Assembly: GCA_021158735.1 (NCBI GenBank) | Contig: JAGGUC010000079.1 | Span: 1 to 5,205 of the forward strand | Reading direction: 5' to 3' | DNA: 5,205 nt | From: Desulfurococcales archaeon | Lineage (GTDB): Archaea; Thermoproteota; Thermoprotei_A; Sulfolobales; NBVN01 | Part shown: in pieces, positions 1 through 5,082 of the stretch | How positions within the stretch are numbered: position 1 is the stretch's first letter | Layout of the letters: every line of letters begins with the position of its first letter | Program-made: the position numbers and the translations under genes | Notes under the pieces: generated by a model | Told to the model about the DNA's origin: nothing | What the model saw: only the letters and a program-made list of their open reading frames with translations | Database searches by the model: none

Positions 1-33
1 GGGGCAGAATAGATTTTGATGTTTGCTGGAAAC

Positions 34-42
34 CTTATAAAG
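34..42 (+). promoter_or_regulatory. TATA box of a leaderless-type promoter
   Basis: CTTATAAAG is preceded by a purine-rich GGAAA stretch that could act as a BRE. Its centre lies about 25 nt before the ATG at 63, the classic archaeal spacing for transcription starting at the start codon. It would drive the short open stretch at 63-128. The motif and spacing are visible; activity is inferred. Confidence 0.5.
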
Positions 43-62
43 CTTACTAGGCGAGTATATGT

Positions 63-128
63 ATGGTGGGTTCGGGGTTCCGAGAGCTGCTCAAGGAGGG
101 CGGTGAGGGGCTCCGAGCCGTGCCGTAA
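63..128 (+). pseudogene. 21-codon open stretch, probable N-terminal remnant of an unidentified gene
   Basis: The frame ATG GTG GGT TCG ... CCG TAA encodes a 21-residue peptide starting MVGSGFRELLKEGGEGLR. It is GC-rich with G/C-biased third positions, unlike the AT-rich DNA after its stop, and it follows a well-placed TATA box. An imperfect direct repeat (GGGGTTCCGAG at 74, GGGGCTCCGAG at 107) is spaced exactly 33 bp, so GFRE and GLRA recur 11 codons apart. It reads like the start of a normal leaderless gene cut short. I do not recognise the family. Alternatives are a genuine micro-peptide or a structured RNA (GGCTCCGAGCC at 109-119 is palindromic). It converges on the glycosyltransferase remnant that ends near 190. 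Confidence 0.28.
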
Positions 129-189
129 TGAACCTAAGGGTGAACATGAGTAAATGCCAAAAATAATAAAGTATCACTCTCAGGTGAAC

Positions 190-515
190 GGCGAGCCAAT
201 TACTTGTTACTTCAGTATCTGAGTCAATAAAACATAGGATGTCTCCTTTAGCCAGCATCGCACCTAAGCTCCTCCCGAAGGAGACACCCTATGTTTTATA
301 TGTGCACCACCAGTACATTCCCTAGCTTCTGTAGGTACTTAGGTAGTTCACCCACACCTGTCGTGAGGTAGCCGTCCCTTGACTAATCAACAATTATCAG
401 CTCCAGATTACTGTACTTCCGTCTCAGCAAGCGATTTAATGCAGTGGGACAGCTCGGCTCGGCTACCGTGACCCAGTACTATAACAGATACCTTAGGGAT
501 CTCTAAGTTACTCAA
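190..515 (-). pseudogene. Glycosyltransferase family 2 (GT-A) pseudogene
   Basis: The remnant reads in three successive frames on the minus strand. Segment 1 (515 to 411) starts at a TTG with GAGG 8 nt upstream and gives PKVSVIVLGHGSRAELSHC, the first strand of the GT-A fold, then hits TAA. Segment 2 (409 to about 290) gives NLELIIVD, an in-frame TAG, then SRDGYLTTG and LGNVLVVH, equivalent to the NxExIxVDNxSxDG region; a TAA lies at 298-296. Segment 3 (288 to 190) gives GVSFGRSLGAMLAKGD and then FIDSDTEVTSNWLA, the A-x-GD...DSDTEV...WL nucleotide-sugar and metal-binding region containing the DxD motif. Homology fades past 190, so the acceptor-binding half is missing. Two 1-nt shifts and two in-frame stops mark it as dead. 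The TTG start overlaps the deacetylase stop by 8 nt, so the two were once co-translated, probably for surface-glycan assembly. Assignment is by motif recognition. Confidence 0.8.
227..299. repeat. 22-bp near-perfect inverted repeat inside the glycosyltransferase remnant
   Basis: The arms at 227-248 and 278-299 are complementary at 21 of 22 positions, with a 29-nt loop. The single mismatch (A239 against C288) becomes a G-U wobble in a minus-strand transcript, so that RNA could pair along the whole stem. Both arms lie in recognisable glycosyltransferase sequence: one encodes the GDILCFI region, and the other spans the frame-shifted NIG-VSF region and one of the stop codons. This is therefore not a simple insertion. 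It may be a product of templated (quasipalindrome) mutation, or a terminator-like hairpin. No target-site duplication or transposase is visible. Confidence 0.8.
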
Positions 516-1389
516 GTTGGTGGCCTCCCCTCAGCACTAGATTAAGTATGTCGGTTAGTGTTACGAAGACCAAGTTGAAGCGCTCAGTGAGAACCCTCAG
601 TAATGCCTTAGTTCTGAGGACGTTCACTTCATTAAGTCCGTCGCTCAAGTACTCTCTGCCGTATGAGTCAGTAATGTGCCCGTAAGCAGTGACGATGCCG
701 TACCTACACGCTATTTCGACACCTCTCTCTATGCTGTCAGCCCCTATATTCCAGTTTGGTGGTATATTGACCACATCCTGCACTACCTCAGGAGTGAGGC
801 CTATACTCTTACAGGACAGTGCGTACCCCGTTTCCCGTAGCGCCTTAAGCAATTCGTAGGTAGCCCCCCACCCAGGCGGCCTAAATACCTTACTGAACCT
901 CAGGTCCGCGTCTCTAAGTATCTCCTCACTCAGCCTCAACCTCCTCAAGCACTCCGCATAGCTGAGGCCTACGAATTCCATTGAGTGGTTGACAGCGGTT
1001 CCATCAGCATTATGGTGGTTAAAGCCATGGACACCTAACTCAAATGCTCCCAGGTTAACGTAGTTGCTCAGCCAATTGCACCACTCCTCATGCTTGCTCA
1101 GCTTGAACGGCTCGTCTTCCCACATGTTGCTGTAGTCTAATTTCAGCACTTTCTTAGCTAACCTCATGACCCCAGCATCATTGGGTTTGTCAACCCAGTT
1201 CGGAGTAACGAATAAAGTAACCTTCATGTCAGCGAACTCGTTGAGTAGGTCAAGTAAGAACCTGAAGTTCCCGCGCTCTTTATCGCCACCACAATCAGAT
1301 AAGTACTTGCTTGACTCAGGGTGTACGTCATCAATGCTGAGGTTGAACAGTACGTAACTCCTTGAGGAAGTACCCAAGCAGTTAGTCAT
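508..1389 (-). CDS. Polysaccharide deacetylase-like (NodB-homology) protein
   Basis: A 293-residue intact protein of the carbohydrate esterase 4/NodB (beta/alpha)7 barrel superfamily, which removes N-acetyl or other acyl groups from sugars using a metal ion. The motifs appear in order. SIDDVHPES has the Asp pair at residues 20-21 (base and metal ligand). HGFNHH gives the His-x3-His metal ligands at 121 and 125. FRPPGWG has Arg170 and lines the groove. AYGHI has His238 in the position of the final catalytic His. All key residues are present, so an active enzyme is likely. There is no signal peptide, so it probably acts in the cytoplasm on a lipid-linked or nucleotide-linked glycan intermediate. 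The ATG start has AAGGAG 6-8 nt upstream. Its stop overlaps the TTG start of a glycosyltransferase pseudogene, and a possible glycosyltransferase remnant lies 21 nt upstream. The context suggests surface glycan or glycolipid modification; the substrate is unknown. Confidence 0.82.
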   Translation of the reverse strand: MTNCLGTSSRSYVLFNLSIDDVHPESSKYLSDCGGDKERGNFRFLLDLLNEFADMKVTLFVTPNWVDKPNDAGVMRLAKKVLKLDYSNMWEDEPFKLSKHEEWCNWLSNYVNLGAFELGVHGFNHHNADGTAVNHSMEFVGLSYAECLRRLRLSEEILRDADLRFSKVFRPPGWGATYELLKALRETGYALSCKSIGLTPEVVQDVVNIPPNWNIGADSIERGVEIACRYGIVTAYGHITDSYGREYLSDGLNEVNVLRTKALLRVLTERFNLVFVTLTDILNLVLRGGHQLE

Positions 1390-1393
1390 GCAG

Positions 1394-1401
1394 CACTCCT
1401 T
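1394..1401 (-). promoter_or_regulatory. Shine-Dalgarno site of the deacetylase gene
   Basis: The minus strand reads AAGGAGTG, with GGAG 6 nt from the ATG at 1389. This is a strong match to the archaeal anti-SD and fixes that start. It implies a leader or an upstream cistron rather than leaderless translation, unlike several other genes here. Confidence 0.7.
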
Positions 1402-1410
1402 AGGTCAGTA

Positions 1411-1581
1411 CTATAGTTGAACATACATAAACTTTATGTATTTCCAGTAAGTATTTCTAGAACCTATTATAGGCACTTCGCAGCCAGCAACACAAAATTT
1501 CATGTCCAAGAAGTAATCCTTGAAGTGAAGTAAGTACAAGATAGACCCGTAGGGTCCGTCAACATAGAAGCTACTCTCCAC
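1411..1581 (-). pseudogene. 56-codon open stretch, possible C-terminal remnant of a glycosyltransferase
   Basis: From GTG at 1581, directly after an in-frame TAG, to TAG at 1411, the frame encodes 56 residues including VDGPYGSILYLLHFKDYFLD and then MKFCVAGCEVPIIGSRNTYW. The composition is protein-like. KDYFLDMKFCVAGCEV can be aligned by eye to the EDvDLxxRxxxAGyxV region near the C-terminus of family 2 glycosyltransferases, but the acidic pair is not preserved. The absence of a normal N-terminus, the stop just upstream and the dead glycosyltransferase nearby favour a gene fragment. It ends 21 nt before the deacetylase ATG, within the spacing of an operon. It could instead be a small unknown protein. 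The open frame is certain; the family is a weak inference. Confidence 0.35.
1423..1441. promoter_or_regulatory. 19-nt palindrome containing a TATA-like element
   Basis: ATACATAAACTTTATGTAT is a perfect 9+1+9 palindrome. On the minus strand CATAAA (1438-1433) lies about 46 nt ahead of the deacetylase ATG and would place transcription near 1409, just before its Shine-Dalgarno site. The symmetry could mark an operator overlapping a core promoter. It also lies inside the open stretch 1411-1581 (codons for YIKFMYV), so it may simply be coding sequence. Confidence 0.3.
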
Positions 1582-1611
1582 CTACACTAAGTACTCAGTC
1601 AGAGGTCCTAC

Positions 1612-1905
1612 TCAGTCTTCACTGACCTCCTCAATAAATCTTCTCAAATACTTTCTCTTTCTCTTTAAGTCTTCAATACTGTGCTTAATTATCTCAATGA
1701 GGTAGCCCTCCTCACCCGGGACTCCATAGCCCACTACCCCGCCATCAACCTTCAGGATCGGGTATTCGTTATCACCTATGGACTCAATAATTACTACCTC
1801 CTCCCCCACCTCCCTCTCAATAATGTCCTTAATTTCATAAAGCCACTGCCTGACCGTGTAGACCCAGTATGACTCCCTACGCCCAACAATTTCTAGAGTA
1901 ACCAT
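1612..1905 (-). CDS. Small hypothetical protein, possible cysteine-free thioredoxin/glutaredoxin-like fold
   Basis: A protein of 97 residues from the preferred ATG (99 from the ATG at 1911). It opens with a beta strand (VTLEIVGRR), has a helix (about 16-34), then the strand EEVVIIESI, then EYPILKVDGGVVGYGVPGEEG, and ends in a charged helix (EDLKRKRKYLRRF). The yPxLxVdGxvvxxGvP pattern with a preceding acidic turn resembles the cis-Pro half of thioredoxin/glutaredoxin-like proteins. There is no cysteine at all, so it cannot do thiol redox chemistry, and a binding or adaptor role would be more likely. AGGAG at 1917-1913 is 7 nt from ATG 1905 but only 1 nt from ATG 1911, which decides for the second start. 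It is divergent from nadE and may be the first gene of the leftward run. The fold call is tentative; that it is a real gene is better supported. Confidence 0.6.
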   Translation of the reverse strand: MVTLEIVGRRESYWVYTVRQWLYEIKDIIEREVGEEVVIIESIGDNEYPILKVDGGVVGYGVPGEEGYLIEIIKHSIEDLKRKRKYLRRFIEEVSED

Positions 1906-1938
1906 CTCCATACTCCTACCCGCTCCAGCACTACGACC

Positions 1939-1946
1939 TAATAAAG
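1939..1946 (-). promoter_or_regulatory. TATA box for the small hypothetical gene
   Basis: The minus strand reads CTTTATTA, centred about 31 nt ahead of ATG 1911 and 37 nt ahead of ATG 1905. Transcription would start near 1917, giving a short leader that just includes the AGGAG site. Confidence 0.45.
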
Positions 1947-2031
1947 ATTTTCAGTAAGTATTAAAATGTTATTTTGCTACTTCAACCAATTCTCAAGCCT
2001 GACTCCGTCGACTAGAGGAAAAGTAAAATTC

Positions 2032-2039
2032 TTACTTAT
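2032..2039 (+). promoter_or_regulatory. Candidate TATA element of nadE
   Basis: TTACTTAT lies about 34 nt before the GTG at 2070 and would give a leader of only a few nucleotides. It overlaps the right arm of a short inverted repeat (AAGTAA 2021-2026, TTACTT 2032-2037), which could be an operator. The match to a TATA consensus is weak. Confidence 0.3.
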
Positions 2040-2069
2040 GTGATCCATTACAGTAGTTAGTAATAGCAG

Positions 2070-2900
2070 GTGGGTGAAGTGCTTCCTCCTCACCTCAGGG
2101 TTGACTTTAAATTGGCTGAGGAAGTTATTTCAGAATTTATTAGGGATTCTGTTGAGTCAGCTGGTGCTGACGGCGTGGTCATAGGGCTCAGCGGCGGGGG
2201 TGACTCAGCAGTTACTGCAGCACTAGCTACTAAGGCATTAGGTGTCTCTAAGGTTAAGGTGGTCTTCATGCCTGACACTGAATCAAGTAAGTTCTCTGAG
2301 CTGGTGGCAAATAAGGTTGCTGACAGGCTAGGGCTTCAGTTAAGTACCTTAGAAATCACTAACGTAGTTAAGTGTTATTTAGAGAAGGTCGGCTTAAGTT
2401 ACACTAATGCACCTAAGGTAGCTAAAGGTAATGTAAAGGTTAGGACTAGGATGACTCTCCTATACCTAATAGCTAATTTAGAAAACAGGCTAGTTCTTGG
2501 GACGAGCGATAGGTCGGAATGGCTCATAGGTTACTTCACTAAGTGGGGTGATGGAGCCGCCGACGCCTACCCGATAATAGGTCTCTACAAGACCCAGGTC
2601 AGGGAGTTCGCTAAGTACTTAGGACTACCCCCCGAAGTCATTAGTAGGCCGCCAACACCTGATCTATGGCCAGGGCACACAGCAGAAGGTGAGCTAGGCA
2701 TTACTTACGACTTAATAGATGAGGTGCTCTACCGTCTGTTTGATGAGGGCGTCCCACCAGGGAAGATCTCCCGCGTCTCGGGTGTTCCTACTCAAGTAGT
2801 TGCCAAGGTTCTAGAACTCCACAGAAGGTCTGAGCATAAGAGGAGTCCTCTTAAGGCACCATTCACTTCATTTAAAGACCTCGAAAAGGTTAGAAGATAA
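2070..2900 (+). CDS. nadE: NH3-dependent NAD+ synthetase
   Basis: Catalyses the last step of NAD biosynthesis: nicotinic acid adenine dinucleotide is adenylated by ATP, then aminated by ammonia. It is a cytoplasmic homodimer in this family. At 276 residues it has the short synthetase-only form, without the glutaminase domain of the glutamine-dependent enzymes. Visible motifs are the PP-loop SGGGDS (41-46; SGGxDS, with Gly where Ile or Val is usual), KGNVKVRTRMTLLY (119-132), GTSDRSE (144-150), GYFTKWGDGAADAYPI (154-169), LYKTQVRE (172-179) and LWPGHTAEGELGITYD (199-214). All are in family order, so it should be active. The start is GTG at 2070. GTG at 2079, with GGTG 6 nt upstream, is an alternative that costs three residues. 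The gene is divergent from the small gene at 1905 and ends 1 bp from the convergent DUF1028 gene, so it is probably monocistronic. Confidence 0.96.
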   Translation: MGEVLPPHLRVDFKLAEEVISEFIRDSVESAGADGVVIGLSGGGDSAVTAALATKALGVSKVKVVFMPDTESSKFSELVANKVADRLGLQLSTLEITNVVKCYLEKVGLSYTNAPKVAKGNVKVRTRMTLLYLIANLENRLVLGTSDRSEWLIGYFTKWGDGAADAYPIIGLYKTQVREFAKYLGLPPEVISRPPTPDLWPGHTAEGELGITYDLIDEVLYRLFDEGVPPGKISRVSGVPTQVVAKVLELHRRSEHKRSPLKAPFTSFKDLEKVRR

Positions 2901-2901
2901 G

Positions 2902-3537
2902 CTATACAGCATATCCCGAAGTAGTGAGCCATAAATCATATAGTTTTCTTAGTTCAGAAACGGGCTCCTCAGAATAGTCGACCCTAAGGTTAAGGATGGC
3001 GTCGAAGTCCAGCCCAAACTCCGGGTGCTCACCCACCACAAGTATTGCGGCACTTCTGTCCCCTCTCCTATCACCTCCTGCCTCATGCCCGGCCTCAAGA
3101 GCTGAAATGATCCTTTCGGAGAGTCTGCCTGAGGTGCTTTCGAAGGCCTTACACATCTCCTTAACAACTGCGGGGCTACTCAACAGGTTACCTGCGCATG
3201 CGTAACCCTCCTTAGTAATAGCTTCATATGGTGCAGGTACCTCACTACCGCTAAAGGCAACGGTTTTACCAGTAGAGTCAACAGCTATTAACTGCCTTAG
3301 CTGAGGTGATGGGTCTTCGCTCAGAGCTAACTTAACTGCCTCACCTACACCCATACCCCTGCTCACATACTCAATAACTCTCCTTCCTAGAACTGGATTC
3401 GTATATGCTTGAGTAGCCACTGCAGCTACTCCAGCCTTAGCCCACGGAACCCTTGAACCTACAGCCAAGCTCCCGCTTACAACACCTACACCTAGTAGTC
3501 CCTTGAGCCCGTCATAAGCGACGATTGAGTAGGTCAA
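2902..3537 (-). CDS. DUF1028 family protein (Ntn-hydrolase-like)
   Basis: A 211-residue protein that fits the uncharacterised DUF1028 family over its whole length. Landmarks are MTYSIVAYD (1-9), AVGSRVPWAKAGVAAVATQA (25-44), the SEDPSPQLRQLIAVD segment (73-87), GYACAGNLLSSPAVV (111-125), EAGHEAGGDRRGDRSAAILV (148-167) and the terminal LRVDYSEEPVSELRKLYDLW. From memory, the family is placed with N-terminal nucleophile hydrolases, which would make Thr2, exposed after Met removal, a candidate nucleophile. No substrate is established. There is no signal peptide or membrane segment. It starts at TTG 3537, with GGTGATG 4 nt upstream; the ATG at 3544 is out of frame. It converges tail to tail with nadE. 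Confidence 0.88.
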   Translation of the reverse strand: MTYSIVAYDGLKGLLGVGVVSGSLAVGSRVPWAKAGVAAVATQAYTNPVLGRRVIEYVSRGMGVGEAVKLALSEDPSPQLRQLIAVDSTGKTVAFSGSEVPAPYEAITKEGYACAGNLLSSPAVVKEMCKAFESTSGRLSERIISALEAGHEAGGDRRGDRSAAILVVGEHPEFGLDFDAILNLRVDYSEEPVSELRKLYDLWLTTSGYAV

Positions 3538-3541
3538 AGTC

Positions 3542-3548
3542 CATCACC
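3542..3548 (-). promoter_or_regulatory. Shine-Dalgarno site that fixes the TTG start of the DUF1028 gene
   Basis: The minus strand reads GGTGATG just before GAC and then TTG at 3537. A weak TATA-like TTATTTTC (3577-3570) lies upstream and would start transcription near 3547. The ATG inside this site is out of frame, so TTG is the only start that yields the conserved MT(Y/F)SIVA N-terminus. Confidence 0.55.
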
Positions 3549-3591
3549 AAGAATAATGGTGTTGATGCAGAAAATAACCGTTCGTGCTGAA

Positions 3592-4299
3592 TTAACCTGG
3601 GGTGTCAGTTTTGATTAATTCCCTGCTAAGTAGGTAACAGCACGTGATTACACCTAAAGCAAAAAATACTGCACTCACATATAGCACTGTGCCTACAGCT
3701 AAGGTGAGGGCATAAAGAAGCGTTTCAGGAGGTAAGGTTGCGGCAAAGCTTGTGGCAATTAACCTAGCTGCCGCAAGTATTGATGCCGCAATAACTAGAA
3801 TTCCTGATACCAGCACGAGGAGTGAACCATAGTCCTTAATCCAGTAAGTTGCTTCAACTTCCTTAATCAGGAGGTACGTCAGCGTGTACGTGCCTATTAG
3901 TCCAGTAGTGAGCAGTCCGAGGGCTACCGGATACGATATGAGGCCCGCCAACTCCATGCACTGCGTACTATATGCTGGACAGGCAAGTGACGTAATGAAG
4001 TTTCTACGCGAGTATACGGACCCTGCAGTCAAAATAGCGCCAAGAGCCAGAATAAAGGACATTATTATTGTCCCTAATGCCAGCATGTCCTTGCCGTTCC
4101 TTAACTTAAGTGATGCCCCAAGTAACCAGGCCATAACCGTGTAAGCACCCAGTAATGCAGATCCTGCTAGTAGTGTTGCATAACTCACTTCTTGAGCCGT
4201 CAGGTCATATGTAAATACAGCAAACGTCCCTGCGAAGAACGCTGTAGAAACTACCATTGCATACCCCAAGTACTTGCTCGCCATCAGCCCATAGCCCAC
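3592..4299 (-). CDS. Six-helix integral membrane protein of unknown function
   Basis: A 235-residue, strongly hydrophobic protein that I do not recognise. Six membrane segments are visible at about 10-30, 40-62, 72-93, 118-144, 156-180 and 193-224. The loops KLRNGKD (65-71) and KEVEATYWIKD (146-156) and the tail SRELIKTD carry most of the charge. By the positive-inside rule, both termini are cytoplasmic. The longest outside loop (94-117) holds Cys107 and Cys114, which could form a disulfide; the only other cysteines are the pair 220-221 near the C-terminus. No transporter or enzyme motif is evident. The GTG start at 4299 is favoured by a TATA box about 24 nt upstream (leaderless); ATG at 4284 is the alternative. 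It lies between the AIM24 gene and the DUF1028 gene on the same strand, with gaps of 97 and 54 bp. Confidence 0.82.
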   Translation of the reverse strand: MGYGLMASKYLGYAMVVSTAFFAGTFAVFTYDLTAQEVSYATLLAGSALLGAYTVMAWLLGASLKLRNGKDMLALGTIIMSFILALGAILTAGSVYSRRNFITSLACPAYSTQCMELAGLISYPVALGLLTTGLIGTYTLTYLLIKEVEATYWIKDYGSLLVLVSGILVIAASILAAARLIATSFAATLPPETLLYALTLAVGTVLYVSAVFFALGVITCCYLLSRELIKTDTPG

Positions 4300-4318
4300 C
4301 TAAATCTCTTAGCTGAAC

Positions 4319-4326
4319 CTATAAAA
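4319..4326 (-). promoter_or_regulatory. TATA box of the membrane-protein gene
   Basis: The minus strand reads TTTTATAG, centred about 24 nt from the GTG at 4299. This fits leaderless transcription and supports GTG over the later ATG. It lies directly after the terminator of the preceding gene, so the membrane protein has its own promoter. Confidence 0.55.
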
Positions 4327-4350
4327 CAGCACCTGACTAAAATTATTTAT

Positions 4351-4392
4351 TAAAAAGAGGTTAATCCAGGTAATTACGGATTACCTGGTTAA
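4351..4392 (-). terminator. Hairpin plus T-tract terminator after the AIM24 gene
   Basis: The arms CCAGGTAAT (4366-4374) and ATTACCTGG (4380-4388) form a perfect 9-bp stem with a 5-nt loop. Outer TTAA/TTAA pairs extend it to 13 bp with one bulge. In the minus direction the hairpin starts 4 nt after the AIM24 stop codon and is followed by CTCTTTTTAATAAAT, a T-rich run suited to archaeal termination. It separates the AIM24 transcript from the membrane-protein transcript. Confidence 0.7.
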
Positions 4393-4396
4393 TACC

Positions 4397-5041
4397 TCAG
4401 CTCTTGGACCTCATGTACCATATGGTTGGGTTCCTCGACTGCAGGTATATCTTACCCATTCCACGCACACTAAATACGAAGCCTTCCCCACCGAATAGCA
4501 GTGTCTTTAAGCTGCCGAACTTCCTTATGTCATACTCTAGGCCGTCATCCATTGCCACCAAGTGTACATTATCTATTGTGAGTCTTTCCTCGGGTTTAAC
4601 CTTACGCTCCACGATACTGCCGTAGGCATTGACCCAGACACCGCCGACACCCGTGAAGTGTAACCACATGAGTCCACCGCCACCGAATATTCCCCTAAGC
4701 CCCCTCCACACAACCCTGTGCCTGACATCGCCGTGACTAGCTAGGTAGCACTTATCATTAACTATAACCCCCTTACCTCCATCCAGTCTAATATACATTA
4801 CATCACCAGGTATCGGTGGAGAAAGCCAGAGTGTGGCAGGCGATCCCCCAGCCCTGTAAACATTGACGAAGAGTGACTCACCTGTTGTCAGCGCTCTGAG
4901 GAGCCCTCTGCTCTTAGTCTTCACCTCGACGTCTCCCTCGATCATCATTAACGCACCTGCCTCAGCTTCAATACTCTCTCCAGGGTCGAGGTCTACCTTC
5001 AGAACAGAGTACGCTGGCCTGTACAGAATTTCATACTTCAT
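4397..5041 (-). CDS. AIM24 / TIGR00266 family protein
   Basis: A protein of 214 residues from the ATG at 5041 (217 from GTG 5050). It matches the AIM24 (TIGR00266) family over its whole length: MKYEILYRPAYSVLKVDLDP, then GESIEAEAGALMMIEGDVEV, GESLFVNVYRA, PPIPGDVMYIRLDG, the glycine-rich GLRGIFGGGGLMWLHFTGVG, VNAYGSIVERKVKPEERLTI and SLKTLLFGGEGFVFSVRGMG. The family forms a double-stranded beta-helix-like, all-beta fold. Its yeast member is a mitochondrial inner-membrane protein, and the archaeal role is unknown. No signal peptide or membrane segment is present. ATG 5041 has GGTGG 5 nt upstream and gives the usual MKYEI start. The TATA box position would also allow a leaderless GTG at 5050. 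It is followed by a strong terminator, so it is likely monocistronic. Confidence 0.9.
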   Translation of the reverse strand: MKYEILYRPAYSVLKVDLDPGESIEAEAGALMMIEGDVEVKTKSRGLLRALTTGESLFVNVYRAGGSPATLWLSPPIPGDVMYIRLDGGKGVIVNDKCYLASHGDVRHRVVWRGLRGIFGGGGLMWLHFTGVGGVWVNAYGSIVERKVKPEERLTIDNVHLVAMDDGLEYDIRKFGSLKTLLFGGEGFVFSVRGMGKIYLQSRNPTIWYMRSKS

Positions 5042-5072
5042 AAGTACCACCGAAGTTGGAGGTATAGTGAAC

Positions 5073-5082
5073 AGATATAAAG
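5073..5082 (-). promoter_or_regulatory. TATA box of the AIM24 gene
   Basis: The minus strand reads CTTTATATCT, centred about 26 nt from GTG 5050. It predicts transcription from about 5052: either leaderless at GTG 5050, or with an 11-nt leader carrying GGTGG before ATG 5041. Confidence 0.55.

Noticed and set aside
62..140. tRNA, SRP RNA or RNase P RNA in the GC-rich block
   Set aside because: No cloverleaf arms or conserved SRP/RNase P motifs could be found; a small structured RNA remains possible but unsupported.
227..299. CRISPR-like pair of repeats (22 nt) around a 29-nt spacer
   Set aside because: The repeats are inverted, not direct, there are only two, and both arms fall within glycosyltransferase coding sequence.
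227..299. MITE or insertion-sequence insertion into the glycosyltransferase
   Set aside because: The glycosyltransferase reading continues through the loop and the far arm (SFGRSLGAMLAKGD), so nothing foreign is inserted; no target duplication is seen.
1681..1872. Plus-strand ORF of 63 codons
   Set aside because: It is antisense to the better supported minus-strand gene, with no promoter or ribosome site.
2047..2064. Short inverted repeat ATTAC/GTAAT before nadE
   Set aside because: Five-base arms with an 8-nt loop are expected by chance in AT-rich intergenic DNA.
2730..2745. C/D box sRNA (TGATGA matches at several places)
   Set aside because: The matches are ordinary Asp-Asp or Asp-Glu codons inside genes, without properly spaced C', D' and D boxes.
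2949..3205. ORFs of about 70 codons on either strand inside the DUF1028 gene
   Set aside because: They are out-of-frame shadows; the DUF1028 frame accounts for the sequence over its whole length.
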